A stretch of DNA of 5,244 nucleotides from Opitutia bacterium (GCA_003157575.1 PMKA01000298.1:1-5244); one strand, 5' to 3'. Numbered from the stretch's first letter, positions 1 to 5,124 are shown. A program made the numbers and translations. The notes: a model not told the origin generated them from the sequence alone.

Positions 1-107
1 CGCTCATTGAAGACGGGCACGATCACCGAAAGGGTGCAGGGGACGGGTAGTGGTTTCACGGGAGACTGCTGGAGACATTTGGGGCGTGAAAAGGTTCGCT
101 TCTTCAT
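1..107 (-). CDS. GT2-family glycosyltransferase, N-terminal fragment (runs off the left edge)
   Basis: Only the first 35 codons lie in the window. Translating the minus strand from the ATG at 107 gives a basic, Pro-rich leader of about 25 residues and then LSVIVPVFNE. This is the classic first beta strand of family 2 (GT-A fold) glycosyltransferases, where the V-P-x-x-N-E stretch begins the nucleotide-binding site. GT2 enzymes transfer a sugar from a nucleotide sugar, usually at the cytoplasmic face of the membrane, during polysaccharide or LPS assembly. The ATG is supported by a GGAG at 113-116, five bases upstream. A GTG at 59 in the same frame would give a shorter protein but has no clear ribosome binding site. 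The gene starts 20 nt after the stop of the coiled-coil ORF, so co-transcription is likely. Family assignment is fairly safe; acceptor and sugar are unknown. Confidence 0.72.
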   Translation of the reverse strand, partial: MKKRTFSRPKCLQQSPVKPLPVPCTLSVIVPVFNE

Positions 108-112
108 CAGTG

Positions 113-116
113 CTCC
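113..116 (-). promoter_or_regulatory. Ribosome binding site of the GT2 gene
   Basis: The minus strand reads GGAGCACTGATG, a GGAG core five bases before the ATG at 107. It decides the start of the GT2 gene in favour of 107 over the GTG at 59. It is one of the few recognisable Shine-Dalgarno sequences in the window; most starts here lack one. Confidence 0.6.
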
Positions 117-127
117 AGCCGGGTCGA

Positions 128-439
128 TCAAGCGGATCGGCGGTGTCGGTCGAGGAGACAGCGGCGCAGCCAGCGGAGCGGGGCGGTCACTTGCCACGAG
201 TAGGACTGCTGCATCCGCCTAATCTTGTCATCTCTTTGATCTAGATTTGTCGAAAGGAGTTGCTTGCCTCGCGCCTGTTCGGCGTTCGTCGCCTCAAGCG
301 TTTGAACGCGCTCTTGGATTTCGGCTAGCCTCGCTTGATCCTGCCGGCATTGACGACCCTCCAAGACCTGCTCCCAACGGCCGAAGGATGCCGTCCGGGT
401 GGCGGCTTCCAACTGACGGCAGAGCAGGTGCCAGATCAT
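128..439 (-). pseudogene. Coiled-coil tail, probably the frame-shifted C-terminus of the GT4 glycosyltransferase
   Basis: This 103-codon frame encodes a charged, Glu/Gln/Arg-rich segment with heptad-like spacing (about residues 30-80, a likely coiled coil), followed by SYSWQVTAPLRWLRR. An S-x-SW-x-x-TAPLR motif of this kind is often seen at the C-terminal end of coiled-coil tails on glycosyltransferases and polysaccharide methyltransferases. The first codons overlap the end of the GT4 ORF (294-1748) in another frame. Joining ...GLTDDLAPAL of the GT4 to CRQLEAATRT of this frame gives a smooth protein, whereas the GT4 frame beyond that point is rich in Gly, Pro, Ser and Arg and looks non-coding. 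The ATG at 439 has no Shine-Dalgarno sequence, and a stop in this frame lies just upstream at 443-445. A separate small overlapping gene is possible but less likely. The stop lies 20 nt before the GT2 gene. Confidence 0.55.
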
Positions 440-1748
440 CGGTCAGGCCGGCGAGGCGCCTGAGCATGGCAGGGTCGGCCGAACCCGCGGAGTCTGGCAG
501 GCGCGCGGCTATTCCAGAGACCTGCTCAGCCAGCAAGGGCACGTCAGATGACGGAGTTGCTGTAGCGGCAGCCCAGTTCGCCCGCGCCGGCACGCGGGCA
601 ATGGAGGTGTAGAAGGCCTCGAGGGCAGCGGTATTGGTTTCCAAGTCGAAATGTTCCCTGGCAAAGGCGAGCGCGGCATTTCCAAGACGCTTGGCCAATG
701 CGGAATCGGAGAAAACAAGGGCGCATTTCTCTGCTATCTCATCGGGGCTTCCGGTGCGAAGAAACAGTGCTTCGCGGCCGTCCTCCATGAGCCGGGCGAT
801 GTTCGTTCCGGGGAGAATGACCGGCTTGCCGGCTGCGAGGAATTCCGGAACCTTCGAGGGGAACCGAAAGTCGTTAAATGCGCCAGTGCGGCCCGGCTGG
901 ACGAGAACGTCCGCGAGGGCGAGCAAAGCGGGCAGCCTAGCCTTCTCGACGAACCCAAGATCGACAACGATGTCCCTATAGGTCGCCGCGAATCCACCGC
1001 TGAATTCGGGTGAGCTGACTCCTGTCCGAACCAGGCGTGTCGATATGCCTCGCTGGTTGAGCAGCCGTATGGCGGCATCGAGGTCACGAATTTCGGATTC
1101 GTTGGCGAACGAAAGGCTTCCCGAATAGACAATGACTCTTTCGTCGGGGCGCAGGCACAGCTCATCTCTTAGTCGCGGGTCGACGGGTTGGGGATGGTAA
1201 AGCGCGAAATCAATTCCAAGAGTCAGCAGGTGCACGGGAGTACCGGGAGGCATGATTTCGCGAAGGCGGTCTATGATCACCGTGATGCCGTCAGCCAGCC
1301 AGAGCAGGTTGCGGTAACGCACAGGATGCGGCAGACACTGCGGCAAGGCGCTTCCGAAATCGGCATCCCGCGTGGCGCGGAGTTCGGCGATCGGCCGCCC
1401 GGTCCAAGATTCAACGAGATGTTCCTCGTTGTCTTCCATGTGGACAATCAGGCGGGCGCGGGCGCGCGGTTGGTAGGCTAGGACGAAACGTCGTACGCAC
1501 TCCCGGGGAGTCCAGGCATGGATGATATCCGCCGGCCGACCATCTGGAAAGGGGCTTGGGCGGGTGAGAACGTCGTCGTAGGAAAGAGGAATAAACTCCG
1601 GTGCGAGCACGGCCGACAGCGTTTCTTTCTTCCCGGCAATGGCGACCGCGCAGGTATGCCCCAAACGAGACAGAGCAGCGGCGAATCCTCCTATGTGATT
1701 AAGGCTGTTGGTTGTGAAATCGCCGTAATTGACAAAAAGTATGTTCAT
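294..1748 (-). CDS. GT4-type (GT-B fold) glycosyltransferase
   Basis: The gene encodes a predicted cytoplasmic or membrane-associated transferase that moves a sugar from a nucleotide sugar to a glycan acceptor. The N-terminus (MNILFVNYGDF, then IGGFAAALSRLGH at about residues 20-32) has the GT-B opening strand and Gly-rich loop with the usual G-H. The C-terminal Rossmann domain shows VYSGSLSF at about 207-214. It then has ADVLVQPGR near 279-287 and FRFPSKVPEFLAAGKPVI at about 294-311, the donor-binding region of GT4 enzymes, where Lys299 and Glu302 fit the conserved basic and E-x7-E positions. The ATG at 1748 is chosen because it begins the first strand; a TTG at 1784 would add 12 unconvincing residues. 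No Shine-Dalgarno sequence is visible. As read, the protein has 484 residues, but roughly the last 40 look like non-coding frame, and the natural tail is probably the coiled coil at 128-439. Donor and acceptor cannot be deduced. Confidence 0.85.
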   Translation of the reverse strand: MNILFVNYGDFTTNSLNHIGGFAAALSRLGHTCAVAIAGKKETLSAVLAPEFIPLSYDDVLTRPSPFPDGRPADIIHAWTPRECVRRFVLAYQPRARARLIVHMEDNEEHLVESWTGRPIAELRATRDADFGSALPQCLPHPVRYRNLLWLADGITVIIDRLREIMPPGTPVHLLTLGIDFALYHPQPVDPRLRDELCLRPDERVIVYSGSLSFANESEIRDLDAAIRLLNQRGISTRLVRTGVSSPEFSGGFAATYRDIVVDLGFVEKARLPALLALADVLVQPGRTGAFNDFRFPSKVPEFLAAGKPVILPGTNIARLMEDGREALFLRTGSPDEIAEKCALVFSDSALAKRLGNAALAFAREHFDLETNTAALEAFYTSIARVPARANWAAATATPSSDVPLLAEQVSGIAARLPDSAGSADPAMLRRLAGLTDDLAPALPSVGSRHPDGILRPLGAGLGGSSMPAGSSEASRNPRARSNA

Positions 1749-1931
1749 TCGGCATGGGCGGAAACGAAAATGGCAGACGCGCAACGTGTACGAGTCTGCA
1801 CGTGACGTAAATGTCTATCTTCCGGACCTTCAGATCTCTGTTGACGCAAGTTTGCTTCAACGCGCTTCTGGCTTGTCGAAGATAAGCCGCGCGACCTGTG
1901 ACTGTCACCAAACTGTGATGACCCCGTTTGA
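1749..1931. other. Intergenic region between transaldolase and GT4 genes, with clustered inverted repeats
   Basis: No coding potential was seen in these 183 nt. Next to the transaldolase stop there are three inverted repeats: 1898-1908 (GTGAC-T-GTCAC), 1861-1893 (CGCGC, bulge TTCT, GGCTT, 9-nt loop, AAGCC, GCGCG) and 1840-1861 (9-bp arms with one mismatch and a 4-nt loop). None is followed by a T-run on either strand, so they do not make a standard intrinsic terminator. It is the longest non-coding gap of the window and the likeliest place for an attenuator or an internal promoter for the glycosyltransferases, but no convincing -35/-10 pair was found on the minus strand. Confidence 0.5.
1840..1861. 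repeat. Inverted repeat in the intergenic region
   Basis: The plus strand reads GTTGACGCA, AGTT, TGCTTCAAC: 9-bp arms with one mismatch (C opposite T at the fifth position) around a 4-nt loop. It could be a hairpin or a protein-binding operator. It shares its last base with the next inverted repeat (1861-1893). Confidence 0.45.
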
Positions 1932-2651
1932 TTACAGTGTGTACCCCGCGGCAGCGGCGTCCCTGGCAAACGTCTTTACGGTATCGAGCGAGACGGCTTC
2001 GAGGTCAGCGCCGAGCAGCCGGGCAGCCTTGCCCAGGATCTCATGGGGCACGGTGACGATGTTGCAGCCGCACTCCTCCGCCTGGATGATGTTCAGAACT
2101 TCCCGGACGCTAGCCCAGAGTAGTTCGGACCCGGGAAGGTTCGCCAGGACGGCGCGGCTCTCGCGCATGATCGGCATCGGATCGCGGCCGGTGTCGGCGA
2201 TCCGGCCCGCAAACACGGAGACCACGGAAGGAGCAGCGGGATTCAGAGCAGCCGCGACGTCACGGACCTGGGCGAGCGTCAGGATCGCGGTGACGTTCAG
2301 CCGCACCTCGCGTACCGCCAGTTCGCGGATCAGCGGAATCGATGATTCGCCCCGTGAGTTGGTGATCGGGATCTTGACGTAAACGTTTCCGCCCCAGACG
2401 GCTATCTTGAGCGCCTGGCGCTTCATTTCAGGGAACTCGTCGGAGAGCACTTCGAGCGAAATCGGTTTGGCGGTGACCGTCTTAAGGATGTCCTTTGCGA
2501 AGACCTCATAGTCCTTGATTCCGGCCTTTTTCATCAAAGTCGGATTGGTGGTCAGGCCCTTGATGTACGGTTTGCCATAAAGGTCCAGGATGCCGGTCTT
2601 GTCGGCGCCATCGGCAAAGAGCCGGATTTTGAGGTTGTTGAGAGAAGTCAT
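1932..2651 (-). CDS. Transaldolase-family protein (TalC/FSA-like)
   Basis: This 239-residue protein has the motifs of the short, single-domain transaldolase / fructose-6-phosphate aldolase family (TIM barrel, cytoplasmic). They are LFADGAD near residues 11-17 with the strand-1 Asp, IKGLTTNPTLMKKAG at 30-44 with the T-N-P signature, and NVYVKIPITN at 89-98, where Lys93 is the expected Schiff-base lysine. NVTAIL follows at 119-124, SVFAGRIADTGRDP at 145-158, and LWASVREVLNI at 178-188. Family members move a dihydroxyacetone unit between sugar phosphates, for example making or using sedoheptulose 7-phosphate, or cleave fructose 6-phosphate; the sequence alone does not decide which. The ATG overlaps the stop of the HAD gene as ATGA, which points to translational coupling, and no separate Shine-Dalgarno sequence is seen. 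Its place beside GmhA- and GmhB-like genes suggests a role in the supply of heptose precursor. Confidence 0.9.
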   Translation of the reverse strand: MTSLNNLKIRLFADGADKTGILDLYGKPYIKGLTTNPTLMKKAGIKDYEVFAKDILKTVTAKPISLEVLSDEFPEMKRQALKIAVWGGNVYVKIPITNSRGESSIPLIRELAVREVRLNVTAILTLAQVRDVAAALNPAAPSVVSVFAGRIADTGRDPMPIMRESRAVLANLPGSELLWASVREVLNIIQAEECGCNIVTVPHEILGKAARLLGADLEAVSLDTVKTFARDAAAAGYTL

Positions 2652-3262
2652 GAAGAGGCTGCAGGGCTTGTTGGACCGGAGTGCGCGAGAATGGTGTCCA
2701 CGGCGACAGAGAAAGAAGCGACGATGAAGTCAGGTTGGCTTCGCAGGCTTTGGCCGTGGCCGCCGTCGATGAAGACGGTCCGGCATCCTGCGTTTTTTCC
2801 GCAGTCGACGTCGCGCCAGCGGTCGCCGACCATCCAGGATCGGGCGAGATCCAGTCCGAGCTCCCGCGCCGCGCGGCGCAGCATTCCGGGTGCCGGCTTG
2901 CGGAAGGACGAAGGCGGGTCCTCGCGGCCGGAGTCGAAGCTCACCTCGACGCGATCGACCGGGATCAGTTCGCGCAGCAGGGCGTGGATGGCCTCCACTG
3001 CCGCCCGCGTCTGGGTGCCACGTCCGACATCCGGCTGGTTGGTGGCGACAACGAGTACGTAGCCGGCAGCCTTCAGGCGGGCACAACCTTCGGCAACACC
3101 CGGAAGCAGGGAGAAATCGTCGACGGAAGGCGGCGGGCATGGCGTGCCATCCCGCATGAAGGAAGCGTTGAGCGTACCGTCGCGGTCAAGGAATACAGCG
3201 GGCCGCCGCGCAGTTCGCGTCGCCCCGCTGTATTCCTTGGGTAGGACTGGAAGAGCCATCAT
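2648..3262 (-). CDS. HAD-family sugar phosphatase, GmhB/HisB-N-like
   Basis: This is a predicted cytoplasmic phosphatase of about 204 residues, the size of D,D-heptose 1,7-bisphosphate phosphatase (GmhB). All four HAD motifs are present. They are VFLDRDGTLN (nucleophile Asp26 and Asp28), VVATNQPDVGRG with the T-N-Q motif at 74-76, FRKPAPGML with Lys122, and MVGDRWRDVDCGKNAGC with Gly146-Asp147 and Asp151. The zinc loop of classical GmhB (C-x-H ... C-x-C-R-K-P) is here FDSGREDPPSSFRKP, with none of the Cys or His ligands. The family's role would be removal of the 7-phosphate from heptose 1,7-bisphosphate, but another sugar bisphosphate is possible. The start is uncertain: ATGs at 3262 and 3259 and a GTG at 3271 all lack a good ribosome binding site. 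Homologues usually begin only a few residues before the first motif, so the 20-odd residues ahead of it are an extension. They hold one arm of a perfect inverted repeat. Confidence 0.85.
   Translation of the reverse strand: MMALPVLPKEYSGATRTARRPAVFLDRDGTLNASFMRDGTPCPPPSVDDFSLLPGVAEGCARLKAAGYVLVVATNQPDVGRGTQTRAAVEAIHALLRELIPVDRVEVSFDSGREDPPSSFRKPAPGMLRRAARELGLDLARSWMVGDRWRDVDCGKNAGCRTVFIDGGHGQSLRSQPDFIVASFSVAVDTILAHSGPTSPAASS
3187..3239. repeat. Perfect 16-bp inverted repeat inside the 5' end of the HAD gene
   Basis: CAAGGAATACAGCGGG at 3187-3202 is the exact reverse complement of 3224-3239, around a 21-nt spacer. The spacer can itself pair through CGCG on both sides. On the coding strand one arm encodes KEYSG in the N-terminal extension and the other encodes PAVFL, the strand leading into the catalytic D-x-D motif. 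The second arm is constrained by protein function, so the first is probably an inverted copy of it. The mRNA would form a strong hairpin some 25-75 nt after the start codon. Confidence 0.85.
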
Positions 3263-3348
3263 CTCAGACACTGAAAAAAGAGAATGGAGATCGTTGAGAC
3301 TGATAACAGACTTGCGGAGTCGTCGGCACGCGGCGGGGGCTGATCTGT

Positions 3349-3361
3349 GCGCCGCAGGCGC
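3349..3361. repeat. Small GC-rich hairpin downstream of the SIS gene
   Basis: GCGCC-GCA-GGCGC forms a perfect 5-bp stem with a 3-nt loop. It lies only three bases from the larger hairpin at 3365-3389, so the two could stack in the mRNA between the SIS and HAD genes. There is no following T-run on either strand. The rest of the gap up to the HAD start (about 3263-3348) shows nothing recognisable. Confidence 0.4.
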
Positions 3362-3362
3362 C

Positions 3363-3974
3363 TTAGCTTTTCGCCACCGGCGAAAAGCTCTCCCACTTCG
3401 TCCTGTTCAGTTTGAGATCCGGATGTGAGACAAAGAGGTGCCAGAGCACGGCCTGGAAGGCCTCGGTGTGGGGCGTCACGTTGTCGGGGCTGATTGTGGG
3501 AACGATGACGCAGGCATTGGCCACTTTCGCGGTGAAGCCGCCGTCCCTGCCCACCAATCCGATGATTCGCGCGCCGACCTGTTTCGCCAGTTGAAGGGCG
3601 AGCACGAGATTCGGGGAAACGTTCTTCTCCAGATCGCCTCCACCGACCGAAAGAACGAGCAGCCCGTCTTCTGCATTGAGGCGGCTGCCCCGCAGCCATT
3701 CGGAAAACACGCTTGTCCAACCTTCATCGTTGGTCCGGGCGGTGAGCTCCGAGACGTTGTCGGTGGGCGCGTAGCACTCAATTCCGGCGATCTTCCTAAA
3801 ATCGTTCACGGCATGGGATGCGTTGGCCGCGCTCCCGCCGACGCCCAGGATGAAGAGGCGGCCTCCGCGGTCACGAACGCCCCGCAGCTCCGCGACGCAT
3901 TTCTCGCAATCCGCCGGATCGATCTTGGCCAGAATCGCCGCCGTCTCCTGCAGGTGTTGGATCGAATAGGACAT
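3363..3974 (-). CDS. SIS-domain sugar isomerase, GmhA-like (sedoheptulose 7-phosphate isomerase type)
   Basis: This 203-residue protein has a single SIS (sugar isomerase) domain and is about the length of GmhA (roughly 190). It has GRLFILGVGGSAANASHAV (residues 38-56), matching the phosphate-binding G-x-G-G-S loop and following helix of GmhA. Next come TDNVSELTARTNDEGW (71-86), DGLLVLSVGGGDLEKN (103-118) in place of the GmhA S-T-S-G-N-S loop, and IIGLVGRDGG (137-146). The C-terminal helix (EAFQAVLWHLF, 171-181) carries His179, which aligns with the catalytic His180 of E. coli GmhA. The second GmhA catalytic residue, Glu65, corresponds to Asp58. The expected reaction is sedoheptulose 7-phosphate to heptose 7-phosphate, in the cytosol. 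The ATG at 3974 is preferred; a GTG at 3995 would add seven residues, and neither has a clear Shine-Dalgarno sequence. The gene follows the nucleotidyltransferase after 64 nt, and its stop codon lies inside a strong hairpin. Confidence 0.85.
   Translation of the reverse strand: MSYSIQHLQETAAILAKIDPADCEKCVAELRGVRDRGGRLFILGVGGSAANASHAVNDFRKIAGIECYAPTDNVSELTARTNDEGWTSVFSEWLRGSRLNAEDGLLVLSVGGGDLEKNVSPNLVLALQLAKQVGARIIGLVGRDGGFTAKVANACVIVPTISPDNVTPHTEAFQAVLWHLFVSHPDLKLNRTKWESFSPVAKS
3365..3389. repeat. Perfect 11-bp hairpin overlapping the SIS-gene stop codon
   Basis: AGCTTTTCGCC, ACC, GGCGAAAAGCT: 11 perfectly paired bases around a 3-nt loop. On the coding strand it spans the last eight codons (SFSPVAKS) and reaches the first base of the TAA stop (3363-3365). 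No T-run follows on the minus strand, so it is not a standard intrinsic terminator. It may protect or process the mRNA between the SIS and HAD genes, or modulate expression of the downstream genes. Confidence 0.75.
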
Positions 3975-4038
3975 GGGGCTGAAGGGCTGAAACACTGATC
4001 GGTTACATTATTGGCGGCGTTCGTCAAACGAGGATGCT

Positions 4039-4758
4039 TCAGCTGGACGGCAACCTGCCGGCCCGAAGCAACGCGTCGAGCTCCCCAAGGCCGGCTGGCG
4101 AGCCGATCTCGTAAAAACGTTGCCTCACTTCGTAACCCGCAAGCGCATTATGTTCCACAAGCCCGCCGTAGATTGCGGCGAGATCAACCACTTCATCGCG
4201 GGGCCAGCTGTCGAGCACCCGGCTTCGCAGCAGCCCGAGTCCATAGTCGATATGGCGCATCTGGGGCAGCGGATTCCGTTTGTCATAGATCCGTATCCGG
4301 CCGTCGGCATACCAGACATTGCTTGTGTCGAAGCGGCCGTTGTTCTCGAAAACGGTCATCAGGCCGGGCCGGTCAGCAAGGAGGAACGCGCGGCCGACGG
4401 CCTGGTAATCGATGGGCAGATAGCTGTCGCCGTAAAGCACGTAGAATGCATCACCGAGCAGGGCGCGGGCATGGATGAGGGCGCCTCCGGTCCCGAGCAG
4501 TCGCGGACCGTCGAACGAGTAGTCGATCTTCATCCCCCATGCGCTTCCGTCGCCATACCGCTCGACAATCTATTCGCCGAGGTATCAAACGCAAAGAACG
4601 ACGCGGGTGAGGCCCGCCTTTCGCAGCAACCGAAGTTGGTGGGAGAAGAAGGGTTCTCCCGCGACTTGGACGAGCAGCTTTGGCACTTGGCTGGTGATCG
4701 GCCGCAGGCGGGTTGCAAGACCCCCGGCGAGAATGGCCACTGGCAGATCGGGAGACAT
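4039..4758 (-). pseudogene. Sugar-1-phosphate nucleotidyltransferase, interrupted by two in-frame stop codons
   Basis: The frame from the ATG at 4758 to the stop at 4039 spells an almost complete nucleotidyltransferase of 239 codons (RmlA/HddC-like, GT-A-type fold). It has PVAILAGGLATRLRP (6-20, the nucleotide-binding G-G-x-x-x-R-L loop) and VPKLLVQVAGEPFFSHQ (25-41, with Pro-Lys). It also has SFDGPRLLGTGGAL (81-94), and FYVLYGDSYL (105-114), with Asp111 the expected metal ligand. The enzyme would couple a sugar 1-phosphate to an NTP to give an NDP-sugar, here plausibly an NDP-heptose. Codons 58 (TGA, 4585-4587) and 63 (TAG, 4570-4572) are stops, yet the residues around and after them (YLGE, IVERYGDGSAWG) still match the family. 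Homologues as I recall them have Gly at the first site and a residue such as Gln or Met at the second, so single base changes would explain both. The start has no Shine-Dalgarno sequence; the preceding bases are a pyrimidine-rich repeat. A decayed gene, a sequence error or readthrough are the options. Confidence 0.8.
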
Positions 4759-4759
4759 C

Positions 4760-4799
4760 GGAAAAGCGGAAAAGCGGAAGGGCGGAAAGGCGGGGAACG
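4760..4799. repeat. Tandem 8-mer repeat, left arm of an inverted pair
   Basis: Five consecutive 8-nt units on the plus strand: GGAAAAGC twice, then GGAAGGGC, GGAAAGGC and GGGGAACG. Within this tract, 4770-4797 is an inverted copy of 5097-5124 with 22 of 28 positions complementary; in RNA three of the remaining six are G-U pairs. The tract ends one base before the nucleotidyltransferase ATG (4758), so that start is preceded by a pyrimidine-rich leader without a ribosome binding site. Confidence 0.75.
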
Positions 4800-4807
4800 A
4801 AGGGATG

Positions 4808-5068
4808 CTAACGGTGCTTAGCCTTGCGATTGATTGTGGTGATGATCGCCAGCAGTTCGCTGGCCTCAGTCGACAGATCCTGCGCGCCAGCTTCAGGTCC
4901 GATCTTGCCGCGGACGCAAATCTCCACCCAATAGACAGTCTCGGCAGCTTCCTTTTCCGCAATGCCGGTCTTGTCAGTTTTCACAGATTGAGGCTTCATC
5001 GCTTTCTTCGGATTGCGAGTCCCATTTCTCGACCTTCCCCTCATTGGACCTACCCATTTGGCCATCAT
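4808..5068 (-). CDS. Four-helix-bundle (23S rRNA IVP-type) protein, N-terminally truncated
   Basis: The C-terminal 50 residues (IAEKEAAETVYWVEICV at about 36-52, then LSTEASELLAIITTINRKAK) match the end of the small four-helix-bundle proteins. These are encoded by intervening sequences in 23S rRNA genes and also occur as orphan genes; the diversity-generating-retroelement protein Avd has the same fold. The E-A-x-E-x-x-Y-W motif and the E-A-x-E-L-L-A-I-I last helix are typical. The family is usually about 115-130 residues. Here the first two helices, with their conserved R-x-x-x-S-x-G-A-N region, are missing, and the first 30 residues are Arg/Lys-rich low-complexity sequence. The biochemical role of these proteins is not established; some bind RNA or a partner protein. 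Start codons at 5068, 5065, 5041 and 4999 are all possible. The gene sits between two inverted repeat tracts that separate the kinase and nucleotidyltransferase genes. It may be a remnant rather than a working gene. Confidence 0.6.
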   Translation of the reverse strand: MMAKWVGPMRGRSRNGTRNPKKAMKPQSVKTDKTGIAEKEAAETVYWVEICVRGKIGPEAGAQDLSTEASELLAIITTINRKAKHR

Positions 5069-5096
5069 CCCACTTTTCGTTGAGAAGGTCGCCTGA

Positions 5097-5124
5097 TTCC
5101 CCAGTTTCCCGCCTTCCCGCTTTT
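5097..5124. repeat. 8-nt-period repeat, right arm of the inverted pair
   Basis: Read on the minus strand the tract is built of 8-nt units (GCAAAAGC, GGGAAGGC, GGGAAACT, GGGGAATC), the same style as the tract at 4760-4799 but in the opposite orientation. Together the two arms enclose the four-helix-bundle ORF. In the minus-strand mRNA they could form a stem of about 28 bp with 22 Watson-Crick pairs and 3 G-U pairs. This arm starts 19 nt after the stop of the upstream kinase-like gene. Confidence 0.7.

Noticed and set aside
1749..1784. Longer GT4 start at the TTG at 1784
   Set aside because: It adds 12 residues (including HFRFRPCR) before a natural N-terminal strand; a TTG start has no supporting ribosome binding site.
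1841..1875. TTGACG on the plus strand as a -35 box
   Set aside because: No -10 match lies at the right spacing, and no plus-strand gene follows; the motif is part of an inverted repeat.
1729..2382. A 217-codon open frame on the plus strand covering the intergenic region and the transaldolase
   Set aside because: It is Ser/Arg/Ala-rich with no domain and lies opposite a transaldolase with all expected motifs.
2681..3244. A 187-codon open frame on the plus strand opposite the HAD phosphatase
   Set aside because: It is a shadow of the phosphatase gene. Its ending resembles the phosphatase N-terminus (KEYSG, RRPAVFL) only because the inverted repeat there reads the same on both strands.
3365..3389. 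Intrinsic terminator after the SIS gene
   Set aside because: The stem is strong but is followed by AAGGCGCC on the coding strand rather than a T-run, and the pathway genes continue downstream.
4570..4587. Reassigned stop codon (TGA for Trp/Gly or selenocysteine)
   Set aside because: Neighbouring genes end normally at TGA and TAG, two different stop codons are involved, and neither site is expected to hold Cys or Trp in this family.
4120..4821. A 233-codon open frame on the plus strand opposite the nucleotidyltransferase and repeats
   Set aside because: It is antisense to a gene with clear family motifs and shows no recognisable domain; long antisense frames are expected in GC-rich DNA.
4759..4962. 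Upstream extension of the nucleotidyltransferase frame to 4962
   Set aside because: The extra residues overlap the four-helix-bundle ORF and the repeat tract and are Pro/Ser/Phe-rich translation of repeats; the family fold begins right after the ATG at 4758.
4760..5124. CRISPR-like repeats
   Set aside because: The repeat units are 8 nt, tandem and without spacers, so they are simple repeats, not a CRISPR array.
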